Shown here piece by piece: positions 14,743-22,833 of a DNA stretch of 42,417 bases; position 1 is the stretch's first letter, and each line of letters begins with the position of its first letter. The stretch lies in the NCBI GenBank assembly GCA_017551675.1, contig JAFZLC010000021.1, forward strand, positions 1-42,417, in the 5' to 3' direction. A program made the translations under genes and the position numbers. This DNA is from Paludibacteraceae bacterium (lineage in GTDB: Bacteria; Bacteroidota; Bacteroidia; Bacteroidales; Paludibacteraceae). Below the pieces are notes generated by a model. It was not told the DNA's origin and searched no databases. It saw only the letters and a program-made list of their open reading frames with translations.

Positions 14743-17571
14743 TTATTTCTTCAACCATTTATATCCATTGATGCTATATACTCCTTGTGAAAGTGTCACG
14801 TTGCGTATCTCATCCTTGTCCATTGAGATAGTCTGCACGATACGGCCGTTCATGTCACAAATTGTCACTACTTGATTTTTGAGAGAGTGGAGCGTGATGT
14901 GTCCCTCCTCTTCATAGATAAGTAGGGCTACTTCTTGTTCCTCCTTGTTGGAGAAGATGATCTCGTCGCTGTTTGTCGTTTGTTCATACCCCTTCGACTC
15001 TATCCATCTTTGATAGCTGCCATCCGATTCGTCGGTGATAGGAGCGTAGTTGTATTTTTTAGAATCAAAGCAGAAGGCAAACTGACATGCATCTAACTTT
15101 TCCCAGTTACCGATGCCCGCAATTCCGTTAGCAGTTGGTGAAGCACTGAAATTGGTCAGTGCTTTCGAGCTGTTGTTCCTTGGTTGGAAGTAGAAATAAC
15201 CGTCATTCGTGTTGGAAGAACTGATTTTCCACTGTTGGTCTTCATGTCCGGTGGAGTCGGAGAGGAAGACACCATCGCTACCTGCCGTCAGCGCTTCTCC
15301 TTGTGCTGTGGTTAAGATGGCATAATTGCCGGTTGTGGAGACACGGAAGGAGAGGTTGATCTCGTCATTATCTTCAGTCAACATAATCTTTCCATCTTTG
15401 TTGGATAGAATCTTATTGGCATTTTTAGACAGGAGCAGATAACTCTTTCCTTCTTCAAAATGATCCACCCTTCTATATCTATTGATTTTATCAAAGATGG
15501 AGAGATTCCATTCTGAATAGAAGTGGATGATCGGGTAGCCGGTTCGCATATCAATCGGTAGCCAGATGTGCCATGACTCACCTACGTTAGCATCACTAAA
15601 GTAGTCTCCGCCTTTCCAACGGTCTCCCATGAAGATATAAGCGTCATATTTATTGGGCACTTTAAAGACGTAGTTGCTTTGTGAATTGTAACTTTTGTTG
15701 TAATCTTTATCTACGCATGGATTGCCTTTGTCGTTCCATCCGCTGAGTGGCAACTGAGAGTAGGAGGAGTGAGCAGGATTAGGATCCCAACCCGTACAGC
15801 CTGAGGTGATAGTCACGAAGCGTTTGTGGTATTTGAAGATGGCTGGCGCTTCATACTGCTTTTGGATAAATATGCGTTCCCATGTGTTGGATAGATCTAG
15901 GTAATCTTTTGTCAGCAATGTGCCGTGCATGGTCATGTTCTCCTCTGCCGAACCAAAATGATAGCCAGCATTGTAGTCGGGGTCGAATAGGAGTGTTTGG
16001 TCGCGCGAACCTGAAGGTTGCTCATCACCCCTTGGACGCATGGTTTTAAGGAACGTGTAAGGTCCCGTGATCTTATCGCTGTATAAGATGGCTACACGGG
16101 AGGCGGCATAACCCGAACCGTTTTCCCAATGCACCCACATGACATATTTGCCTGTGTTGGGACAATACATCACCTTCGGACGTTCCAAGGTGCGTCCGTA
16201 GTTCATGTCTTGGTAGTCGTTGCGTAGCGCAGCTTCCGGACATTTATAAGCCATTCCCTCCAACTTCCAGTTGTATAGGTCTTTTGAAGTATAGCAGACG
16301 ATGCCGTTGCTTCTGACGGGAGACGGACGATAGTTCTCGCCAAACCAGTAGTAGGTGCCGTTCTCATAGAGGACACAACCACCATGAGCGTTGATATGAT
16401 TGCCATCTTCGTCATACCAGTTCATGCCAAGACGAAGTGCGGAGCTACCTATGTGAAAGGATTTGTAAGGCTGTTCTGGTTCGCCATCCACACGAATCAG
16501 GTGCCAGTAATGTTTTCCATCCGAACCATCCTTGTCACTATATACCCCTTTGCCATCGCTTGTGCCATCCGTTCCTAGGTATTTGCTGTTGGAAGCGAAT
16601 TGGAAGCGAACATAGAGGTCTTCATTCGGCGCATAGTCGATTTTGAAGCGTGCAGAATTGTTGGATGAAGAGTTGGCGAGGTTGACGTTGTATTCACCAG
16701 AGGCATTTAGGTAGGAGTTGGATGCCACGTTTTTAATGGCGTATGTATTGTTTCCTGCCGCCTCGAACACAAACTGTTGCGCGGTGGTGAATTTACGGTT
16801 TTTAATCTGAATAGAATTATTTTCGTTTGAGAGGTAGCGGTTACTAGCATGCATGATGTAATATTTCTCACCAGGAACAAAAGCAGGGTTTCGTTGGTTG
16901 TTGTAGTTGGTGAGAGCTGTGTTTAACGCTTGGGTAGCCGAGATGATCTCTTGCTGATTGGATGCGTTTTGCAGAGTGATGTCAGCATCATCTATGGCAT
17001 CTTGCAGTTTTTTGCGTGTGGCGCTGGAGAACTGACCTTCCTTGTCTCCCTCTATGGTTGAGGCTAGTCTGTTTTCAGCCTTGGCAATGATGGTTTGCAA
17101 TCCATCTGTGACTAACTGAGAGCCGTTTGCCTCGCGAAGATACCAGTAGTGAAGGGTCTCTTTACCATTCTTATCAGAATAGACACTACTGCCAGGAGCC
17201 GTACCATCCGTACCCAAGTACAGATTATTGTCCGCGCATTTGAATTTGACAAAGTCGCCGCCGCTGCTCTCTATTGTGAATTTGGCCACGTTGCCCGTAG
17301 AGGAGGAGTATTCAGTGTTCCATGTCTCCTTCTTGGCAATATTGGTACCCGTTTTTTTGTTCTTAATCAGATAGTAATTGCCCGATTGCACAAATTGAAA
17401 AGTTTGGCTTTCAGAAGCATCGAAAGTATGAAGATTGGGGGTTCCATCCACAGATGAGAGTGCCATACCGCTGGAATGGAAGATATAATAGGACGTTTGA
17501 GTGCTTACAGCATACAAGCATGTTGTGAGTGCAGTGAGAAAAAGGAATAAAATAGTTCTTTTGTTCATCAT
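14743..17571 (-). CDS. Secreted GH43-like glycosidase with lectin-like and FIVAR-like domains and a T9SS-like tail
   Basis: I start at ATG 17571 (MMNKRTILFLFLTALTTCLYA), since the 13 residues upstream are lysine-rich and precede a normal signal peptide; 942 aa. Residues about 25-150 and 230-360 are two related lectin-like beta domains sharing a YLGTDGT-x-VYSDK-x-HYW motif. Between them, about 156-224, lies a helical FIVAR-like linker. Residues about 380-707 match the GH43 five-bladed propeller group with NAHGGCVLYENGTYYWFGEN, whose known members include exo-beta-1,3-galactanases. A third lectin-like domain lies at about 704-847. The C-terminus (VTICDMNGRIVQTIS, LSQGVYSINGYKWLKK) fits a type IX sorting domain. 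It probably removes galactose from plant arabinogalactan at the cell surface (family-based inference). Confidence 0.85.
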   Translation of the reverse strand: MMNKRTILFLFLTALTTCLYAVSTQTSYYIFHSSGMALSSVDGTPNLHTFDASESQTFQFVQSGNYYLIKNKKTGTNIAKKETWNTEYSSSTGNVAKFTIESSGGDFVKFKCADNNLYLGTDGTAPGSSVYSDKNGKETLHYWYLREANGSQLVTDGLQTIIAKAENRLASTIEGDKEGQFSSATRKKLQDAIDDADITLQNASNQQEIISATQALNTALTNYNNQRNPAFVPGEKYYIMHASNRYLSNENNSIQIKNRKFTTAQQFVFEAAGNNTYAIKNVASNSYLNASGEYNVNLANSSSNNSARFKIDYAPNEDLYVRFQFASNSKYLGTDGTSDGKGVYSDKDGSDGKHYWHLIRVDGEPEQPYKSFHIGSSALRLGMNWYDEDGNHINAHGGCVLYENGTYYWFGENYRPSPVRSNGIVCYTSKDLYNWKLEGMAYKCPEAALRNDYQDMNYGRTLERPKVMYCPNTGKYVMWVHWENGSGYAASRVAILYSDKITGPYTFLKTMRPRGDEQPSGSRDQTLLFDPDYNAGYHFGSAEENMTMHGTLLTKDYLDLSNTWERIFIQKQYEAPAIFKYHKRFVTITSGCTGWDPNPAHSSYSQLPLSGWNDKGNPCVDKDYNKSYNSQSNYVFKVPNKYDAYIFMGDRWKGGDYFSDANVGESWHIWLPIDMRTGYPIIHFYSEWNLSIFDKINRYRRVDHFEEGKSYLLLSKNANKILSNKDGKIMLTEDNDEINLSFRVSTTGNYAILTTAQGEALTAGSDGVFLSDSTGHEDQQWKISSSNTNDGYFYFQPRNNSSKALTNFSASPTANGIAGIGNWEKLDACQFAFCFDSKKYNYAPITDESDGSYQRWIESKGYEQTTNSDEIIFSNKEEQEVALLIYEEEGHITLHSLKNQVVTICDMNGRIVQTISMDKDEIRNVTLSQGVYSINGYKWLKK

Positions 17572-17828
17572 GATATTTTGTTTATGTTTACGTGTATATG
17601 GTTTTTTCAAGCGACTAATTTACAAATAAATATAAAAACAGGAAGTTTAAGAGACTGAAAAAAAACAACTTTTTATTGAAATTTTCAATGAAACATTTTT
17701 AAAGATGACTTATTTTGATTAATTTGCATGGATTTTCAGATGGAACCACTGAGAATTATTGTGTTATATACCGTGAAAAGACAAATATTACATAATATAT
17801 ATTAACAGAACGAATATTATTGTTAGAG

Positions 17829-18098
17829 ATGAAAAAGGTTATTTTATTTTTGGCGGTGTTTTGTGCAGGATTGTTTGTCTGGGCTGAAACCCAAATTAAT
17901 TTTCACTTATCGTTTGGATGGGTTGAGACAGTGAACATATCTGAGATTGACACCATTCGATTTGTAGGAAAAGAGGTGAGGACGGAAGGAATTTACGTTA
18001 AGAATTTTTCGAGAGATATATTGGATAGCATTACATTTACAATGGATGGTGTTATTATGATGGAGGATGAAGGCGGTACGGATAATGACTCAAATTGA
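17829..18098 (+). CDS. Small secreted protein of the 'DSITF' type
   Basis: I start at ATG 17829 (MKKVILFLAVFCAGLFVWA signal peptide); 89 aa. The mature part has two segments of similar build (NISEIDTIRFVG and FSRDILDSITFTMDG) and a short acidic tail. Such segments are frequent near the N-terminus of larger secreted Bacteroidales proteins and recall residues 27-80 of the repeat protein at 7663. It may be a remnant of a longer secreted protein or an independent small one. Function unknown. No clear promoter or terminator was found beside it. Confidence 0.65.
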   Translation: MKKVILFLAVFCAGLFVWAETQINFHLSFGWVETVNISEIDTIRFVGKEVRTEGIYVKNFSRDILDSITFTMDGVIMMEDEGGTDNDSN

Positions 18099-18234
18099 GG
18101 AAGATACCGTTATGATTCAATGTTGTCGCTTCGGATGAGTGGTGACAAGAGGGCGCATGAGACAACGAAAAAAAGTGAATGTAATTTTTTTTGAAAAAAC
18201 AAAGTGAAAAATTTCGTTTTGCTAAAAAGAAATT

Positions 18235-18242
18235 TAACTTTG
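18235..18242 (+). promoter_or_regulatory. Bacteroides-type -7 element of hppA
   Basis: TAACTTTG matches TAnnTTTG, leaving a leader of about 95 bases before the ATG at 18344. The surrounding region is very A/T rich and no -33 TTTG was found at the standard distance. Confidence 0.5.
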
Positions 18243-18343
18243 CTAAACACAAAACAAAAAAAATGTTAATTTGCTTTTTAGAAAACAGCAAAGAATCTTT
18301 TTAACGTTGAAATATAAGTTTAAAATTTTATTATAGAAAGTTT

Positions 18344-20527
18344 ATGGAAAGATTGTTTTTATGTGTTCTATTAGCTTCGGTGTTAGCTTTGGGATTCGCC
18401 TATTTCTTCTATCGGTGGATGAAGAAAGAGGATGAAGGTTCGGACTTAATGAAAAAGATCGCACAGTATGTAAGAGAAGGTGCGATGGCGTATTTGAAAC
18501 AGCAGTACAAAGTGGTGATCATTGTGTTTGTGGTATTGGCTGTGTTGTTTACGATTATGGCTTATTTTGGATTACAGAACAATTGGGTTCCATTCGCGTT
18601 CCTGACGGGAGGTCTCTTCTCAGGATTGGCAGGATTCTTTGGAATGAAGACGGCAACCTATGCATCTGCACGTACAGCCAATGCAGCCAAGAACTCGTTG
18701 AATAGTGGTTTGAAGGTGGCATTTCGTTCTGGTGCAGTGATGGGATTGACAGTTGTTGGTCTTGCTTTGTTGGATGTTTCCGTTTGGTTTTTGATTTTGG
18801 ATCACTTCATCGGTCCTGATCATCATTTGATAACAATAACAACTACCATGTTGACGTTCGGAATGGGTGCTTCTACTCAGGCTCTTTTCGCACGTGTGGG
18901 TGGTGGTATCTATACAAAGGCTGCTGATGTAGGAGCCGACTTGGTTGGTAAGACTGAGTACAATATCCCTGAGGATGACCCTCGTAACCCAGCTACAATT
19001 GCTGATAATGTAGGAGACAATGTAGGTGATGTGGCAGGTATGGGTGCCGATCTTTACGAGTCATATGCAGGTTCTATCTTGGCTACTATGGCGTTGGGTG
19101 CTTCTGCATTTGCTTCAGCTGGCGACTTGCAGTTGAAAGCCGTTTTGGCTCCATCTTTGATCGCTGCAATTGGTGTGTTGTTGTCATTGTTGGGTATCTT
19201 CTTAGTGAAGACCAAAGAGGATGCTGGTATGAAAGAGTTGTTGGCTGCACTTAGTCGTGGAACCAACACGGCAGCAGTGTTGATTGCTGTAGCTACATTC
19301 TGTGTATTCGCTTATTTGTTTGGTACAGAAGATAGTCGCTGGTGGCAAGTTTCCCTCTCTGTAGTTGTGGGATTGACTGCTGGTGTTATTATTGGTAAGG
19401 CAACAGAGTATTATACTTCTCAAAGTTATCGTCCGACACAAAAAGTGTCTGAGAGTTCACAGACGGGTCCTGCTACAGTTATTATTTCAGGTTTGGGATT
19501 AGGTATGTTGTCTACTGCTATTCCTGTTGTGACTGTCGGTGTGGCTATCGTCTTATCCTACCTTTGTGCTAATGGATTCTCATTAGAGTTCAACGCAGAA
19601 AATCTTTCCATGGGATTGTACGGAATTGGTATCGCTGCAGTTGGTATGTTGTCTACTTTGGGTATTACCTTGGCAACAGATGCATACGGACCTATCGCTG
19701 ATAATGCTGGTGGTAACGCCGAGATGAGTGGATTGGACCCAGAGGTGCGCAGACGTACGGATGCGTTGGATGCTTTGGGTAACACTACAGCTGCTACAGG
19801 TAAAGGTTTCGCTATCGGTTCTGCAGCCTTGACAGCTTTGGCTCTCTTGGCATCATATGTTGAAGAGATTAAGATCGCATTGATTCGTATGGGTGAACAA
19901 TTGCCAAACGGATTGGATGCTGCTCAGGCAACATTGGTCGATTTCATGGAGGCATACCATGTGAACTTGATGAACCCTATCGTATTGGTGGGTGTATTCA
20001 TCGGTGCTATGATGGCATTTGTATTCTGTGGTTTGACGATGAATGCAGTAGGTCGTGCAGCTCAGAAGATGGTGGAAGAGGTTCGTCGCCAATTCCAAAC
20101 CATCAAAGGTATCTTGGAAGGTGAGGCAAAACCAGACTATGCACGTTGCGTGGAGATCTCTACGAAGGGTGCACAACATGAGATGTTGTTACCATCCATC
20201 CTAGCTATCTTGGTTCCAATCTTAACAGGATTGTTCTTAGGCGTTGGCGGTGTACTCGGTCTGCTTATTGGTGGTTTGAGTACCGGCTTCGTATTGGCTG
20301 TCTTTATGGCTAATGCAGGAGGTGCTTGGGATAACGCTAAGAAATATGTTGAGGAAGGAAACTTCGGAGGTAAAGGCTCTGAATGTCACAAAGCAACAGT
20401 GGTGGGTGATACCGTTGGTGACCCATTCAAGGATACATCCGGACCATCTTTGAACATCCTTATCAAGTTGATGAGTATGGTCTCTATCGTGATGGCTGGT
20501 TTGACTGTTACTTTCCATCTACTATAA
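18344..20527 (+). CDS. hppA: Membrane-bound ion-pumping pyrophosphatase, K+-dependent type
   Basis: The 727-aa protein with about 16 hydrophobic segments hydrolyses pyrophosphate and uses the energy to pump Na+ or H+ across the inner membrane. Signatures are [31 protein letters not shown] and a second acidic motif near the C-terminus ([22 protein letters not shown]), which bind the Mg-pyrophosphate. The segment [18 protein letters not shown] carries Ala rather than Lys at the position that separates K+-dependent from K+-independent enzymes, so it is K+-dependent, a group that includes most Na+ pumps. Length is normal. It appears to be a single-gene unit with its own leader; no standard terminator follows. 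Confidence 0.95.
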   Translation: MERLFLCVLLASVLALGFAYFFYRWMKKEDEGSDLMKKIAQYVREGAMAYLKQQYKVVIIVFVVLAVLFTIMAYFGLQNNWVPFAFLTGGLFSGLAGFFGMKTATYASARTANAAKNSLNSGLKVAFRSGAVMGLTVVGLALLDVSVWFLILDHFIGPDHHLITITTTMLTFGMGASTQALFARVGGGIYTKAADVGADLVGKTEYNIPEDDPRNPATIADNVGDNVGDVAGMGADLYESYAGSILATMALGASAFASAGDLQLKAVLAPSLIAAIGVLLSLLGIFLVKTKEDAGMKELLAALSRGTNTAAVLIAVATFCVFAYLFGTEDSRWWQVSLSVVVGLTAGVIIGKATEYYTSQSYRPTQKVSESSQTGPATVIISGLGLGMLSTAIPVVTVGVAIVLSYLCANGFSLEFNAENLSMGLYGIGIAAVGMLSTLGITLATDAYGPIADNAGGNAEMSGLDPEVRRRTDALDALGNTTAATGKGFAIGSAALTALALLASYVEEIKIALIRMGEQLPNGLDAAQATLVDFMEAYHVNLMNPIVLVGVFIGAMMAFVFCGLTMNAVGRAAQKMVEEVRRQFQTIKGILEGEAKPDYARCVEISTKGAQHEMLLPSILAILVPILTGLFLGVGGVLGLLIGGLSTGFVLAVFMANAGGAWDNAKKYVEEGNFGGKGSECHKATVVGDTVGDPFKDTSGPSLNILIKLMSMVSIVMAGLTVTFHLL

Positions 20528-20619
20528 AACTTTCTGACGTCGGAAAGTAGAGACGATGTACTATTTCAAAATGTGGAAAATTAGTTTTGAAAAAGTGTTT
20601 CTCATATTTAATTTTGTTC

Positions 20620-20627
20620 TATTTTTG
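20620..20627 (+). promoter_or_regulatory. Bacteroides-type -7 element of the pyrB operon
   Basis: TATTTTTG matches TAnnTTTG. Transcription from here would run through two short open frames, ATG at 20638 (10 codons) and ATG at 20648 (8 codons), and then through the hairpin at 20683, before reaching pyrB. Confidence 0.55.
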
Positions 20628-20682
20628 CAAATGGAAAATGAGTTATCATGAGGAAAGAAAAGATAAATAATTAATATAAAAA

Positions 20683-20718
20683 AACCAATGCGACTTTGGC
20701 TCGCGTTGGTTTTTTTTT
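20683..20718 (+). terminator. Terminator-like hairpin between promoter and pyrB (candidate attenuator)
   Basis: AACCAATGCG (20683-20692) pairs with CGCGTTGGTT (20702-20711) with one G-U pair, around a 9-base loop, and the T-run continues to 20718. The flanking A and T runs could extend the stem. It ends about 19 bases before the pyrB ATG and follows the promoter of the same operon, so it would stop transcription unless relieved. It could instead end a separate short transcript. Confidence 0.75.
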
Positions 20719-20736
20719 GAATAAAAACATAAACTT

Positions 20737-21645
20737 ATGGCTAATCGGAGTTTAGTATCCATTACGGATTATTCGAGAGAAAAGATATTACAGATCCTCG
20801 AAAAAGCTGAAGCTTTTGAAAAGAACCCTAATCAGCAGATTCTGAACGGGAAGGTGATTGCAACACTCTTCTTTGAACCATCCACTCGTACGCGATTGAG
20901 CTTTGAAACGGCTGTGAACCGCTTGGGTGGTCGTGTCATTGGTTTCTCGGATGCTTCAACAACAAGTGGTACCAAGGGTGAAACATTGAAAGACACGATT
21001 ATCATGGTGAGCAATTACGCTGATTTGATCGTGATGAGAAACCCAATTGAAGGTGCTGCACGTTACGCATCAGAGGTGTCAAGTGTCCCTGTCGTTAATG
21101 CAGGTGATGGCGCCAACCAACATCCTACACAGACGATGTTGGACCTCTATTCCATCAAAAAGACACAAGGTAGATTGGAAGATTTGAAAATCTGCATGGT
21201 GGGTGATTTGAAGTATGGTAGAACCGTACATTCATTGATACAGGCAATGTCTCATTTCAATCCGACTTTTTCGTTTATCGCTCCTAAGGAGTTGGAATTG
21301 CCAGAGGAATACAAGTTGTTCTGTAAGGAACACAATATTCCATTTGAAGAACATACTGAATTGAACGAAGCAAACATAGCTGATGCTGATATCCTTTACA
21401 TGACTCGTGTGCAGAAGGAACGCTTCACCGACCTCTTTGAATATGAGAAGGTGAGAAATGTATACACATTGCGCAACAAGTTGTTGGAGAATACGAAACC
21501 AAACCTTCGCATTTTACATCCACTTCCTCGTGTTAATGAGATTGATTATGATGTGGATAATAATGAGAAAGCCTATTATTTCCAGCAAGCAAAGAACGGT
21601 GTTTATGCACGTCAGGCTGTGATATGTGATTTGTTAGGTCTCTAA
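20737..21645 (+). CDS. pyrB: Aspartate carbamoyltransferase, catalytic subunit
   Basis: The enzyme joins carbamoyl phosphate to aspartate, the first committed step of pyrimidine synthesis. The 302-aa length fits the bacterial catalytic chain. Carbamoyl-phosphate-binding [15 protein letters not shown] (about residue 47), [10 protein letters not shown] and [10 protein letters not shown] are all intact. The regulatory subunit gene pyrI follows 43 bases downstream, so the enzyme is the allosteric dodecamer type. A hairpin with T-run lies directly upstream and may set expression by attenuation. Confidence 0.97.
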   Translation: MANRSLVSITDYSREKILQILEKAEAFEKNPNQQILNGKVIATLFFEPSTRTRLSFETAVNRLGGRVIGFSDASTTSGTKGETLKDTIIMVSNYADLIVMRNPIEGAARYASEVSSVPVVNAGDGANQHPTQTMLDLYSIKKTQGRLEDLKICMVGDLKYGRTVHSLIQAMSHFNPTFSFIAPKELELPEEYKLFCKEHNIPFEEHTELNEANIADADILYMTRVQKERFTDLFEYEKVRNVYTLRNKLLENTKPNLRILHPLPRVNEIDYDVDNNEKAYYFQQAKNGVYARQAVICDLLGL

Positions 21646-21688
21646 GAAGATACCGTAAATTCACCAGTTAAATTTAAATTGAACAGTG

Positions 21689-22141
21689 ATGGAAAAAGAA
21701 TTGAAAGTAGCTGCCCTTCGTAATGGCACAGTGATTGATCATATACCTTCAGAGAAATTGTTTCAGGTTATCACCATCTTGGAGTTGGATGGTGTGACAA
21801 ATCAGGTAACATTTGGTTATAACCTTGAAAGTAAGAAATTGGGTAAGAAGGCAATCATAAAAGTATCTGACAAATATTTGAGTCAGGATGAGGTGAACAA
21901 GATAGCCATCCTTGCTCCAATGGCTAAGATTAATATCATCAAGGAGTATGAAGTGGCTGAGAAGATGCAGTTGCAGTTGCCTGATGAGATTATCGGAGTA
22001 ATCAAATGTAAAAACCCTAAATGTATCACTAACAACGAGCCTATGAGCACGAAATTCCGTGCGATTGACAAAACAAAAGGATTGTTTAAGTGTCATTATT
22101 GCGAGCGAATCGTCGAGGGTGAAAACGTTGTTATCATCTAA
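21689..22141 (+). CDS. pyrI: Aspartate carbamoyltransferase, regulatory subunit
   Basis: The 150-aa protein (start at ATG 21689, MEKELKVAALRNG) binds nucleotide effectors and holds the catalytic trimers together. The N-terminal allosteric domain carries GTVIDHIPSEKLFQV. The C-terminal zinc site is intact, with CKNPKC and CHYC giving the C-x4-C and C-x2-C spacing found in E. coli PyrI. The next gene begins 2 bases after the stop, indicating one transcript. Confidence 0.96.
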   Translation: MEKELKVAALRNGTVIDHIPSEKLFQVITILELDGVTNQVTFGYNLESKKLGKKAIIKVSDKYLSQDEVNKIAILAPMAKINIIKEYEVAEKMQLQLPDEIIGVIKCKNPKCITNNEPMSTKFRAIDKTKGLFKCHYCERIVEGENVVII

Positions 22142-22143
22142 TT

Positions 22144-22710
22144 ATGAAAATCTCCTTCAAACCGGGTACGATGATCTATCCGCTTCCTGCGGCCATGATC
22201 TCTTGTGGCAAGTCGGAAGAGGAGTATAATATCTTCACAGTGGCATGGATTGGAACTATCTGTTCGGATCCAGCCATGTGTTATATCTCCGTTCGCCCTA
22301 GTCGCCATTCGTACGATATCATCAAACGAAATGGTGAATTTGTCATCAACCTTACCAATGAGGATCTCGCCTTTGCCACTGATTGGTGTGGCGTTCGCTC
22401 GGGTAGGGATTATAACAAATTCAAGGAGATGAAACTGACACCGATGAAGACGCAGGTGATCGACTCTGTCCTTATTGAGGAGTCGCCTCTCTCGATTGAG
22501 TGCAAGGTGAAACAGATTATCCCGTTAGGTTCGCATGATATGTTTATCGCCGAGGTGGTCAACGTACTGGCAGATGAGAAGTATATGGAGAAGGAGACGG
22601 GTGCGTTTAAACTATCAGACGCACAATTGATGGCCTATAGCCATGGCGCTTACTATAAGATGGGAGAGAAGATTGGCAAGTTCGGCTGGTCTGTTCAGAA
22701 GAAGAAATAG
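22144..22710 (+). CDS. Flavin reductase family (FMN-binding split-barrel) protein
   Basis: The 188-aa protein matches the flavin reductase-like domain, with FTVAWIGTICSDPAMCYISVRPSRHSYD-type FMN-contact strands followed by GEFVINLTNEDLA and a DWCGVRSGRDYNKF segment. The family binds FMN and usually reduces it with NAD(P)H; the physiological partner is unknown. Its ATG lies two bases after the pyrI stop, so translation is probably coupled. The pairing with pyrimidine genes appears in other Bacteroidales as far as I recall, but no biochemical link is evident. It is followed by the nested palindrome at 22727. Confidence 0.88.
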   Translation: MKISFKPGTMIYPLPAAMISCGKSEEEYNIFTVAWIGTICSDPAMCYISVRPSRHSYDIIKRNGEFVINLTNEDLAFATDWCGVRSGRDYNKFKEMKLTPMKTQVIDSVLIEESPLSIECKVKQIIPLGSHDMFIAEVVNVLADEKYMEKETGAFKLSDAQLMAYSHGAYYKMGEKIGKFGWSVQKKK

Positions 22711-22726
22711 AAGGGAGAAAAGATAG

Positions 22727-22817
22727 AAAGAGGGTGTGTCGAAATGAACTGAACCCCGAAAGTTTTTTTTGTCCAACTTTCGGGGTTCAGTTCAAATTGC
22801 TTTGACACACCCTCTTT
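22727..22817. repeat. Nested palindrome: terminator-like outer arms around a 19-bp IS3/IS150-end-like inner palindrome
   Basis: The outer arms AAAGAGGGTGTGTC (22727-22740) and GACACACCCTCTTT (22804-22817) are exact inverted repeats. Inside, GAACTGAACCCCGAAAGTT (22746-22764) and its exact complement (22775-22793) flank a 10-base loop. It lies between convergent genes (flavin reductase, plus; DUF3857 protein, minus), so it can end transcripts both ways. The inner arm, continued by GGAC on the minus strand, resembles IS150-type terminal repeats, suggesting a remnant or MITE-like insertion into a terminator loop (inference). Confidence 0.8.
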
Positions 22818-22833
22818 CTGTGTTAGATTTTGT

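Noticed and set aside
22727-22817. Complete insertion sequence
   Set aside because: The element is about 90 bases and holds no transposase frame.
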